From assembly GCA_018136815.1 (NCBI GenBank), contig CM030940.1:1483813-1547812 (forward strand): a stretch of DNA of 64,000 nucleotides. The letters are read 5' to 3'. Source of the DNA: Isochrysis galbana. Its lineage: Eukaryota; Haptophyta; Isochrysidales; Isochrysidaceae. The notes under the pieces are model-generated. The model was not told where the DNA came from. It was given only the letters and a program-made list of their open reading frames with translations, and did no database searches. Shown piece after piece: positions 30,206-40,085 of the stretch. Made by a program: the position numbers and the translations under genes. Each line of letters begins with the position of its first letter. Positions within the stretch are counted from its first letter, which is position 1.

Positions 30206-30904
30206 CAGAGTCCCCACGGGAGGGGAAGAAACCCTGAGGGAAAGGAGACCAAATGAAGGCAAGCCGCCTTGCCTGCCTCCCTCCTCCCTCCTCGCTCACC
30301 CTCCAGCTCTCTCCTCGCCCTCGTCTTCCTCGCGATGGTGGCAACTAGGCGCGCATCCGTACGGTCCTCCGTCCTCTCCTCTCGTGCTCCTGCTCGCTGG
30401 TTTCGTTCGACTCGCTCGACACGGCCACCTGTCGACTGGACGCCGAGCGCAAGCGCTGCTCGCACGACTCGTTCCTCCTCCTCCTCCAATGGCGCGGCGG
30501 AGGAGGCGGAGCCTGTTCGCGTTCCTGATACCGAGGAAGAGGCCCTTTGTCCGACCGAGGAGGCCACCACCACCACCACCGACGAGGACTCCGGGCCTGT
30601 GGGAGGAGAAGAGAAGAACAAGAACTGTGCGTCGGACGCTCCAGGCCTTCTTCTTCCCATCGCGCCGGTTGCGGAGGTCGAGGAGCCAGCCGAGTCGATG
30701 GAGGAGGTCGAGACCGCCCACGCGCTCGCTCTCACCAAGGACAAGGAAGCCGAGGAGGAGGACGAGAAGACGGAGAAGACGGAGAAGACGGAGAAGATGG
30801 AGAAGGAGAAGACGGCTGCGTCCGACGCACCAGCCGGAGAAGTCTTCACTCGGACTAAAACTAAATATAAATAACACCATTAGCCATTAGATCTCATTAC
30901 TTTT
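30206..30904 (+). other. Low-complexity region, possible Ser/Glu/Lys-rich frame
   Basis: Open frames through 30,253-30,874 encode Ser/Arg-rich then Glu/Lys/Thr-rich sequence with EKTEKTEKTEK-type repeats. Three frames stay open because of the composition, and no start, intron or family can be settled. I do not call a gene. Confidence 0.3.
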
Positions 30905-30918
30905 ATTACACAACCACC

Positions 30919-31110
30919 AACTAAGTTTATACTTAGTTCGCCCATGGGGGGGCACGAGCCCCCCTCTCTCTCCACTCCTCCCCTGCCATGCTGCCATGGG
31001 GGAGGAACCACCCACTCTCCTGGCACGCCTGATGGCTTGCCAGGAGCACACAGCTCTGCTGACCCATTCCTCTCCCCACAGGCCCGCCTGACTCGCCCGC
31101 CCTGGCGCAA
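30919..31110 (+). mobile_element. LINE-related R1 element, 5' fragment
   Basis: It begins with the perfect hairpin AACTAAGTTTATACTTAGTT (30,919-30,938), then CGCCCATGGGGGGG. The next ~170 bases match 42,524-42,705 and 55,788-55,975 closely. Similarity stops near 'CGCCCGCCCTGG' (about 31,104). No target duplication was identified, so this copy is truncated or rearranged. Confidence 0.7.
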
Positions 31111-31259
31111 CTGGGTCCTGTTTCGCTCCTTCGCACCTTGGGCCTTGCTCTGCCTTTGGTCTCTCCTTGCTGTCGTTCCCCCGCGCTCGCTCTTGCCCTC
31201 GTCGTAGGTGTTCGTCGCTGCGGACTTTTCCCCCGCGCGAAGCCTACCCTCTCGCCCTT

Positions 31260-31700
31260 TCGGTTTACGCACATAGATTCCCTCCTTACTTTCTACTTAC
31301 TCGTTCGCGGTAACCGCCGTTCGCCGTCGGCTCTTCCGTCGCATCGTCGCTCTCTTGTCGGCTTTCTCTTCCTTGTTTCCTTCCTTCTGTGTCTTCCCGC
31401 CCAAGTGGGGAAAGATACGTTAGTGTGGAGGAATGTTGGGTGAAAGTCGAGTGTGCGTGTCTCGGATTTTTGTCGGACTAGTCGGATTGGTACCCTGTCG
31501 GCCTCTGTCGCCCTCGTCCCTCGCCCCAGTCGCTCCTCGCTCCCTCGTTCTCGCTCTCGCTCTCGCTCCGTCGTAACAAGCAAGCTCTTACAACACCAAC
31601 CAAATCCACTCACTCACCCACTCACACTCGATGTCCGCTATGTCCGCTCCGTCCTCGCGCTCGCCCTCGCCACTGCCCGCCATCCATCTTCCAACCATGG
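31260..31700 (-). repeat. Dispersed repeat R3, inverted copy
   Basis: On the minus strand this follows the same order of words as 6,480-6,900 and 38,260-38,460 plus 42,260-42,420 ('GCCGACAAGAGAGCGACG', 'GAACGAGGG', 'GAGGACGGAGCGGACAT'). Coding is not supported. 31,700-32,370 downstream contains nothing I recognise. Confidence 0.55.
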
Positions 31701-32374
31701 AAGATGGTCAGCCCGTCCAACCCGCCAATGCCCAAAAGGCCGTGCCTTCCGCCGCCTACCCTCCGCTCCATCCGGTTCCTCCTGTTCCATCCGTAACCTC
31801 CAGTCCGTCAGGGTCGCGCGGGGAAACCTAGCTGGGAGCGTACGAGACGGGTGAGTGTACAAGGCCCCTCCTTTACCCGCAACAACTTTGGATTGGGATT
31901 CGCGCGGGGAGAGGGACGACGGGAAATCTCCCCCCCGTCCCACGATAAAAATTGGGCCTCCGGATCAACCAGAGTTTTTTTCCACCCGGTCTCCGCCCAC
32001 CTCTACCTCTAACAATATATATTGTATATTGTGTGGGTGGAGAGCGCGAGGCCATCGTGAGTAGAAGTTGGAGTGGAGAAGGACTCGGACGGGAAAGCAC
32101 ATGCGCGCGCACAACACAGAATGCATTGCGATAGGTGTGGAAAGAACATCGTGATGGAAGCACTATCAGCATACGGGAGTATGCCGCAAATATTTTACGG
32201 GCAGAGAGTGAGTAGATAGGCGCGCGAGGCAAGTGTGAGTCGCCTGCCGCCAGTTTCCGGATGTTGCCGATGACCCGACAAGTCCGACCTGATGCTAGAT
32301 CCTAATCCTATGTATGATCTACCTAGACATAAGCAGCCCCCAATGTGTCGGTTTCCACTATTTGGGGCACTCGC

Positions 32375-33154
32375 TCATGCCTTAGGCTCGAGCGTGGTGG
32401 AAATATGGCCGCCCGAGCGCGCGAGCCCACTCGCATTCGCCACGCTCGAGCACTCCTTCACGAAGCGGAGCACGAGCTCTTGCGCCCGATCTGTATGCTG
32501 TGAGCCGTCAGGTAAAATGGCGGCGGCAGCTGTCACTTTGACAACATGTCCCTTGCCGAGAAAGCTCAGAGCATTCTTCATCTTGACGCTTACGTCATGT
32601 TCCTGGCATCGGTCGAGAAGGCGCACCTCCTTCACACGCGGCTTCTTGCCCAGCGCCGCACGCTTCTTCACCGCGGCCACACGCTTCTTGTTTGCGGCAT
32701 CCTCTGGGTCCTCCGATTGTTGAGCTAGAGGCGCATCGCTGATAGCCTCCTGCTCAGTGCGGCGCGGGGCTGTGGCGACGATCGACTCGGCAGGCACGAG
32801 CCTCCATACGGGTGGCGACGCCTTGGGTGCCACCTCGACGAGCCGTAGGCCATCCTGCGCCGCGAGTTCGAGCGCCTGTTGCGGCTTGAGCACGCCGAGC
32901 TGCGAGCCATTTGCAGCGATCAGCCGTAGTTCCGCCACCTCCAGCGCCTGTGTGTCCGTGCGGCCACCACTCGGCACGTGGACCTTTGGGCCAGCGGCGA
33001 AAAACCGCGGCTGGGCCGCTCCTACGAGCCGCGCGGGCAGCTGCCTGCCCGCCGCCGGCAGAGGCGGGATGCCGCAGCGGCACAGCGAGAGCAGCGCGCG
33101 GCGCATCGAGACGAGCGAGCGAGCCGCGGCGCGAGGCAGGCGCTGTTGTAGCAT
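32375..33154 (-). CDS. Organellar translation initiation factor IF-3
   Basis: A single exon of 259 residues from ATG 33154. IF-3 binds the small ribosomal subunit, blocks premature subunit joining and helps select the start codon. Residues 1-50 are Arg/Ala/Leu-rich without acidic residues, typical of an organelle-targeting presequence. The N-domain reads 'ELRLIAANGSQLGVLKPQQA' and 'GLRLVEVAPKASPPVWRL', matching the bacterial 'LGV...ALELA...LDLVEV-P-A-PPV-R' consensus. After a Lys-rich linker the C-domain reads 'RVKEVRLLDRCQEHDVSVKM' and 'ALSFLGKGHVVKVTAAAA'. No plastid-type signal peptide is evident, so mitochondrion is more likely than plastid. The 40 residues at the C-terminus are poorly conserved. 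Confidence 0.85.
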   Translation of the reverse strand: MLQQRLPRAAARSLVSMRRALLSLCRCGIPPLPAAGRQLPARLVGAAQPRFFAAGPKVHVPSGGRTDTQALEVAELRLIAANGSQLGVLKPQQALELAAQDGLRLVEVAPKASPPVWRLVPAESIVATAPRRTEQEAISDAPLAQQSEDPEDAANKKRVAAVKKRAALGKKPRVKEVRLLDRCQEHDVSVKMKNALSFLGKGHVVKVTAAAAILPDGSQHTDRAQELVLRFVKECSSVANASGLARSGGHISTTLEPKA

Positions 33155-34225
33155 GTGCAGACATCCTCATTTAGAGCTATAATCTATAATAAGCGATATG
33201 AGATGACTAGAGTCCAGAGCTCCAGAGTCTTGTGCGAGTAGGAGTACGGCCGTGAAAAGAAGAAAACCATGTGGGGCTTCACACTCATGTATGCCCGTTC
33301 ATAGGTTCACACTGCGCCACTGCGCCCGGGATCTGGATTCTTCAGTCCGGTAGGCGGTCAACCAGCATCGCGGAGTGCGCAGTCCGAGTGAGAGTGATCC
33401 CGGAGAGCCAGTGGGACCCTAACACAGACGTTTGCAAATTAACCAAGCCAGGGCCAAGGCCTGTGACGCCTGCTTCGATGAACAAGAACAAGAGCCCGAA
33501 CGACAGCGACGCTTCATTGAATGGCTTGAAAGCGCACGCGCAAGGCGTAAGGCTGTAAGCATGAATATTCGGGTCGTAAGTCGTAAGGTACATACACAGG
33601 CTCACACCCCCGCATGGTCTCAAGCAGCAAGTCCATGTTTGCAGATGCGTTATGCTTTATTTATGGTTTCGAAATTCGCGATTCGAATATATTGTATATT
33701 GTTTTTGCTTTTGCTATATCTGTGACCGTAACGTGTAATGTGGTTGGCTCGTTAAAGAGAAGAAATTGTCACGTCGTCCTTAGCTGCTCGTTCGCGCATA
33801 CACGCTTTGCGCTCGCTCTACGAACGAAGTTTTCTGCGAAATGTTCTCCACTCCCATCTCCCATCTGCATCTGTTACGTGGGTTTACGCAGCCGCACCGC
33901 CGTCCTGGCAAGCAAAGCGGCAGCGCATGCTATGGCATTTGCTGATCCAATCAGCGGCACTGTGGACAAGGGTTTATGTGCCCCGCTTCAAACGGAAAGC
34001 GAGGAAACACACATACGAGTAGGATTGTATTGTGCATCGGGATTGCGGTAAGCTGTAAAGCCCGAGGCCTGGGTCCCAAGACATCACCCAGCGCGCTATA
34101 CTCAATGAAAGGGCCGACCGACAAGTGACCCAACGCCCTGTGTGTGCAGCAGCAGGATGCAGCAATCCCGGTACGCATAATCCCCAGCGCCACTCGCGCA
34201 CTGCGTTTGCCGCGTGAGCTTCACA
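33155..34225. other. Intergenic, no gene seen
   Basis: Short frames on both strands show no family resemblance and mixed codon use. An AT-rich stretch at 33,660-33,720 has no clear function. Confidence 0.4.
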
Positions 34226-35557
34226 CTACTTTGCAATATGCCGGCGCAAAAGGCTTGGCAGCATGAGCAAATCACCATATCCCACGCCACGTCTTCTCAA
34301 TCGAAATTTGGATGCTGCTGCACGCCTGCGTTTATGAGACACGCGGGGCTTCGGCTGACGGTCCAGTGAGGCGAAATGCCGATCATGAAAAATATTTCCC
34401 GTACTCAGCCGAGTCGAATCGGTTCTAGTGATAAGGTCTTCCACACAATATGACGACGCATCCAAATCGAGGCTCGCTCCGACAGAGGAGGGTTCCTCAG
34501 CGACTCTTCGCCGCTCTCCAGTCGACTGCACGCCATCAAAAGCCGTGAAGGATCTGTTAGAAGAGGGACGATTTCTGGTCGCTGGATCACGGTCACCGCT
34601 CACGCACTCTATACTCACATCTGCTCCGTGCAAAGGTGGCCCTGAATCTCGAGGTGTGCTGAGAGAGAGATCTTCCTCATGATCTCTGCGACGCTTGCCG
34701 CTCGCTCCGCCGTCATCCAGGTTGGGCTGCATCTCCTCAGTAGAGAGTGGAGTTCCATCGCTCAAATCGGATTCGGGGCTCATCTTCACCACTCCCTCCT
34801 CTGCCATGGGCGACGGGTCGGCCTGTAGCACCGCTTCCACCGCAGGAGTCGCTGAGGTATCCAGGGTCCACGTGAGCGTTTCAGTGGTCGCCGGCAGATT
34901 GGCTTGTGGCAACAAGGCATGCACACGGTCAGTGAGGTCTACCACCATACTCTGTCCAGTGCCCGGGGAACGTGAGAGGTCACGGGCTGCACGGTCACCA
35001 GCTCCCACGTCCGACACATCTGCGACCGCCTTAACACTGTCCACATCGACGACGATCTCGCCGAGATCGTCGTCGCCGACACCGGCCGGCTCGGGCTGTT
35101 GCTTAAAGGAGTCGGACACGTCTGGTGCACCTGACTCGCTCGAACCCATTTGCTCGCTTTCTCCTTGTGCTGCAGCGCTGGCTGCAAGCACACAGAGGAG
35201 CGGCGGCTTGCCTGCCGCCGGCACGCCTCCTGCTCCGGCGATCTCGGCCCGCTCTGCGGCAAGGAGAACGGCAAGACGGGCCAGGATGGCCATGTGCACG
35301 AGCGCGTAGGGCATGAAGTACGTCTGCGCCATCAGGTGCTTGAGCAGCCTCCACGCGACCGGGATGCGCTGCAGCGCCACATCGAGCGCTTCCAGTGCGC
35401 CGCGCCGGCGGTGGAGAGCGTGTGAGGCGGCGTGCACGGCGCGGCGTACCCAGTCGACGCGCTGGAAGTAATCCCCCCTCCGGTGCACCTGCCGGTGCGT
35501 CTTGGTCAGCTGGTCGAGCAGCTGGAGCTCCGAGGCAAGTGCCGCCACACCGCCCAT
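34226..35557 (-). CDS. NEPRO-like nucleolar protein (tentative)
   Basis: A single exon of 443 residues from ATG 35557. Residues 1-110 are helical: 'LASELQLLDQLTKTHRQVHR', 'YFQRVDWVRRAV', 'LKHLMAQTYFMPYALVHMAI' and 'LARLAVLLA'. This order (a 'yKnknQHRr..yfq.l..vrR' segment, then a '..K.L..q.f.....v.la.larl' segment) is what I recall for the N-terminal domain of NEPRO, a nucleolar protein linked to RNase MRP in other eukaryotes. The middle (120-380) is acidic and disordered. The C-terminus is basic, 'SHKRRRAAASKFRLRRRGVG' then 'YGDLLMLPSLLRRHIAK', fitting a nucleolar RNA-associated protein. The family call rests on memory of a weak signature. Confidence 0.45.
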   Translation of the reverse strand: MGGVAALASELQLLDQLTKTHRQVHRRGDYFQRVDWVRRAVHAASHALHRRRGALEALDVALQRIPVAWRLLKHLMAQTYFMPYALVHMAILARLAVLLAAERAEIAGAGGVPAAGKPPLLCVLAASAAAQGESEQMGSSESGAPDVSDSFKQQPEPAGVGDDDLGEIVVDVDSVKAVADVSDVGAGDRAARDLSRSPGTGQSMVVDLTDRVHALLPQANLPATTETLTWTLDTSATPAVEAVLQADPSPMAEEGVVKMSPESDLSDGTPLSTEEMQPNLDDGGASGKRRRDHEEDLSLSTPRDSGPPLHGADVSIECVSGDRDPATRNRPSSNRSFTAFDGVQSTGERRRVAEEPSSVGASLDLDASSYCVEDLITRTDSTRLSTGNIFHDRHFASLDRQPKPRVSHKRRRAAASKFRLRRRGVGYGDLLMLPSLLRRHIAK

Positions 35558-36674
35558 CGCCGCGCGCCAGCAGGCCCCCTCCGCCCCCCGGGGGGACGAA
35601 AAACAAAACAGATCGGTGCAACTCTACAACACTAATACTCTACAACTACTGTAGATCTCTCCTTCTGAGAGAGCCTATTTTACTACTCTACTCTACAGGA
35701 AAGGGTCCCTCCGAGAGGGGGGGGGGAGAAGGGGGGGGGGGGGGAGGGGGGGGGGGGGGGGGGGAGGGGAGGGAGAGAGAGAGAGAGAGGGAGGGAGGGA
35801 GAGAGAGAGGGAGAGGGGGAGGGAGAGGGGGAGGGAGGGAGGGAGGGAGGGAGGGAGAGAGAGAGAGAGAGAGACGACGACGACGGGCAGAAGAGAACAA
35901 CGGCGGCGTTGGGGCGGAGGTGAGTTTTATTATAGAGCTCGCAGTCGTTGAGCCGTTGGTTCGCGAGCGGGAGGCGATCCCCGTCCCGTCCCCAAATATC
36001 CCTCCCCCCGCGCGGGGGGGGGGGGGGGGCAGTCCGGGCACAGAGGCTCGTCTTCGGGGGAGAGGATTCCCACGTAGAGAGGGCTCACTCTTTTGTTGTC
36101 AGCAGGTCGATTTCGCAGGACGGCGAGAGTCGGGAGGGAGGCACTAGGTGAATATGCCTTTTTAAGAGTAAAGTACTCGTAGGATTCTGTGGGGCCTTAG
36201 TGGAGAGTTGAATGGTGGCGTGTTGAGAGAAGGAAAGGGATGACGATACGCCCCGTAGGTGCACCCTCGTCTATGAGAAATAAGTGCGTAAGAAAGTGAA
36301 TTTGGAGAGGGTGAAGGGAAGGAGCTCTCTGGTATGCGTGATCACCCAGGGAAGCCTCGTATTTTTCATAAAAACCAGGAGGATAAATTCACTAAACCAC
36401 GTGTGCACCGATGGGGCGTGCGAGCCACTGAGTGTTTCTCTCTCGTCGGTTTGGACTGCGGCGGACGTTCGCTTGCGGTGGGGGGGGGGGGGGAGTGGGG
36501 GAAGAAGAGAGCGCTGGCTTGAGGCTCTCTGCGACAGAGGGAGGGAGGGAGGGAGAGAGAGGGAGAGAGACGGGGGGGGGGGGGGGGCGGGAGGGGGGAA
36601 GAAGGGTCGAGTGGGAGTGGGAGGGCGGTGAGAGGTTTGAGGGGACACGCGGGAGGCTCGGAGCTGCTGTGCCA
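35558..36674. other. Intergenic with GA microsatellite
   Basis: 35,715-35,875 is a poly-G plus (GA)n tract upstream of the NEPRO-like gene. 36,480-36,600 is another poly-G/(GA)n stretch upstream of the plus-strand frame at 36,675. Long Gly/Arg/Glu frames across them are artefacts. Confidence 0.6.
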
Positions 36675-36900
36675 ATGGAGAGCGGGCGTGTGATGCTGAT
36701 GCTGCTCGCGCCGGCGCTCTTCTGCCTCAGCACTCTCGACTTCTCTGCTGCGCTGCTGGCCGAAAGCCTAGAGCAGCCACGCAGCAGGCAGCTGCAGGAG
36801 AACTCTACCGAGGTCGCATCAGGAGACTTCGGCTCTGGAGGACAGTACGAGGAGGGGAGTGGAGGGGACGGGCTAGGGGATTTTGGCTCAGGGGTCGACT
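36675..36900 (+). CDS. Secretory-type protein, N-terminal fragment cut by gap
   Basis: ATG 36675. Residues 1-30 form a good signal peptide ('MLMLLAPALFCLSTLDFSAA'). Then follows a Gly/Ser/acidic stretch with 'GDFGSGGQYEEGSGGDGLGD' repeats. The frame runs into the assembly gap at 36,901. The DFGSG repeats suggest an extracellular or wall/scale protein, but nothing more can be said. Confidence 0.45.
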
Positions 36901-37000
36901 NNNNNNNNNNNNNNNNNNNNNNNNNNNNNNNNNNNNNNNNNNNNNNNNNNNNNNNNNNNNNNNNNNNNNNNNNNNNNNNNNNNNNNNNNNNNNNNNNNNN
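36901..37000. other. Assembly gap (100 N)
   Basis: Exactly 100 Ns, the usual placeholder for a gap of unknown size. The genes on the two sides (a secretory protein and a tRNA synthetase) are different, so real sequence, including most of the synthetase, is probably missing here. Confidence 0.95.
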
Positions 37001-37072
37001 ACTGATGTCCGTCAAACACAGCGCCATTGCCTGTGCGCACACCATCCTCGGGAACATAGCATACCACTCTGA

Positions 37073-37381
<309 letters not shown>

Positions 37382-37444
37382 ATGGCAGTCTAAGTGCTCG
37401 CCAAAGTGGCACTGAAGGTAATGCGAAGCGATCTAACACGGACT

Positions 37445-37850
37445 CGGCCTGAGTTTGGGCGGTGAAAGGCCTTTCAGTACCAAGTCATAGTTAGGGCACG
37501 CTTATAAGCCAAAGGGAAGGCAGTGAGTTGGCCGTGCTGCCGCCGATCTCACCTCCGGGGCGGCCGCAGCCTTGGGTTCCCACTATGCCATTGATATCTT
37601 GCTATGGCTTGGGGTGTGTTGCGTGTCTGCGCGTGCACGCGCGCATGTGTGCATGCGTTTGAGCGGTGAAGGGCCTTGCAGTACCAAAGGAATGGCCGTG
37701 AGTTCGTCATGCTGTTGCCGATATCACCTCCTAGGCGGCCGCAGCCTTTGGTTCCCGTCATGCTATTGTTCTCTTGCTTTAGCTCCGGGTGTGTAGCGTG
37801 TCTGCGCGGGCACGCACGCATGCGTGGTTTTGTGCGGGCACGTGTCATGT
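37445..37850. repeat. Two-copy imperfect tandem repeat
   Basis: 'GGTGAAAGGCCTTTCAGTACC' at about 37,460 recurs as 'GGTGAAGGGCCTTGCAGTACC' at about 37,664. 'GCGGCCGCAGCCTTGGGTTCCC' at about 37,559 recurs at about 37,735. The unit is roughly 180-200 bases with indels. It lies just 3' of the synthetase exon. 37,850-38,120 holds nothing I recognise. Confidence 0.65.
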
Positions 37851-38139
37851 CGTATCGTTCCCGCCAAGACACCGACACAACTACCGCGCCATTCATACAC
37901 GAAAGCGTATGGCCATAACGCATTGCCTTCAAGCGCAAGATTTAGAGGGCGCCGCGCAAGGCCCACGCACTTGCCCGCTGGCACATCCCATTTCTCGCGC
38001 TTCGTTTGCTCTTTGCTCGCGGCCACAGTCTACAGTCTTCCCTCCTCTCTTTCACATTGGACATTGGGCGTATAAAAATTCTGAAGTTTCTAGGCGGCCC
38101 TGATTCACTACCACGGGCCTGGTTCGGAGCGTGGGTTTG

Positions 38140-38481
38140 ACGGATCGAGCATGACCACTGGCTCGACATGTGATGGGACGGAAGGGGATCGATCGGCGGG
38201 AGGCGCGGCGGGAACGGCGGAGAGTGAGCTGGAGCATGGCCGGGCTTGATCACCTCGCCTCAGCAGAGGAAGGCGGGAGGACGGGCTTGGGCGAGGGCGA
38301 GCGCGACGACGGAGCGAACATGGCGGGGCGATTGGGAATTGATAGGCTGAGGCTGAGGGAGAGGGAGAGTTTTGGTACTGATGGAGTGTTGAGAACGAGG
38401 GACGAGAACGGGAACGAGAAAGAGAACGAGAGCAACGCCGAACGACGAACGAAAGACGACAGACGCTGACAGACGGACAGA
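38140..38481 (+). repeat. Dispersed repeat R3, left half (interrupted by LINE)
   Basis: This matches 6,000-6,720 in outline and continues at 42,243-42,420 after the LINE. The duplicated target GCTGACAGACGGACAGA ends here at 38,481. Confidence 0.75.
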
Positions 38482-40085
38482 AAAAAAAACTTCTTAATAT
38501 TCTCGCCGCGCGCGCGACCTCGCACCCTTACTGTGCAGCCACGTCCGCTCCTCTCCCCCCCCTCCACCTGTCGGAAGTTCGGCCCAAAGTTGAGCAGGCG
38601 GAGCGCCAAGTGATAGAATTCCCAGCTGACTCTATCGAATGCCTTTTCCCAGTCGAGTGCTAGGAGGAGACCCGGCTCCCCCGTTTCATCAAGGTACGCC
38701 CTCGTTAATTGCAAGAGGTGGGTGGCTTCGCTTATTAGTCTCCTAGGCACGAATCCTAGCTGGTTTTCTGAGATAATGTTACCTATTACTTTGCTAAGTC
38801 TGTTCGTTAGTATTTTCGCCAGGATTTTATAGTCACTTTGCAATAGTGTTATAGGCCTATAGTTTCTGGGGTCGCGCGCATCGCCCGTTTTATATAGGAG
38901 TATTATGTCTCCCTCTCTCATGGTGTACGGGATGAGGCCCGTTTCGAACGTTTGGTTGTATAGGTCTGTCAGGATCGGTGCTACTAGCTTCTCGTGTGCT
39001 TTATATACTTCCGCCGGTATCCCGTCTGGGCCCGCGCTTTTGCCGGGGCCTATGCTCCGGATGGCCTGTAGGGTCTCTTCCACCGTGATGCGCCCTTCCA
39101 GTCGGCGCTTGTCCAGCTCAGCGAGGGGCCGGTCGGATAGTGCGGTTTCGATTTCGAGTTCGGGTTCCCTCCTCGACTCTTTGGGGGAGTACAGCCAGGA
39201 GTAGTACTTTCTGAATTCTCTTCGAATGCCGTCATCGGACGTTGTCGTGTCGTGGTCAGCGTGTCTGGGGCTGTCCCAGTCCCTGGTTCTATATATTTCT
39301 TTGATGTTCCCGCTCCATTTTTGTTGTTTTAGTTTTCTGAAGAATTCCTTGGAGTGGAGGTCTTCTTGACGGAGCTTGTCGTGCCAGGGAAGGTGCTTCA
39401 GGGGCGTCTTGCCGCGCTCGTCTGCTAGTTGTCGGTTGGCTTCCGCGATCTCTCGAGTAAGGTTCGCGTCCGGTCCTTTCTTGATGAGCTTAACGTTGAG
39501 GGTCACAATCGTTCTTTCCAGGGTCGATTGGATGGTGGGCGTTCTTCGTGCGCGTGTTTCTTCTCTCAGGAAGGTGGCGACGAGCGTTTTCGCGTTGGCC
39601 CATTCCTCGGCTAGGTCACCGCCTCCAAGCGCGTTTTCTTGTGCTCTGCGAAAGAGGATTTCGACTACCCTCATGGCGCCCTCGCCGTGGATGATTTTGG
39701 CGTCTATGGGTAGGTCGTATTTGCGGTTTGGGTTGTAGCACGGCGTCTCAAACGCAGCTAGCAGCGGAAGGTGGTCGGAGGCCGCCCTCCCCGTGAATAG
39801 GTCCGGGCTTGGGCCCATCTTGTGCCATTGGAATTTGTCGGTGTCTCGGCTATGGTATATCCGGTCTATCCTCGTATGGATGGTGTGCGCCAGGCGGGTG
39901 TAACCCGTTTTCGGTCCTAGTTTCATGGTCCGATGCGCGTCTTGCAATCCGGAATTTTTCATTAGGGTTCTCCACCTGTCGCCATGTATGTTGGCATACG
40001 GCGTCGGTCCCGTACCTGCCGTGTCGGACGTTGCATTCTCTACACAGTTGAAGTCACCCCCATCAGCGTCGGGGTAGTGGCGCAC
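38482..40085 (-). pseudogene. LINE ORF: endonuclease end and truncated reverse transcriptase
   Basis: It continues from the endonuclease 'GGDFNCVEN' through 'RIDRIYHSRDT' and 'ASDHLPLLAAF' (the catalytic SDH of APE endonucleases). It then runs into the reverse transcriptase: 'IGPGKSAGPDGIPAEVYKAH', 'ILLYKTGDARDPRNYRPITL', 'NQLGFVPRRLI' and motif A 'LLLALDWEKAFDRVSWEFYH'. It stops matching after 'LLNFGPNFRQ'. The YxDD active site and everything downstream is deleted, so the copy cannot retrotranspose on its own. Confidence 0.85.

Noticed and set aside
30253-30874. Ser/Glu/Lys-rich protein gene
   Set aside because: Three overlapping frames are equally open and the EKTEK repeats are simple sequence; no way to choose a model.
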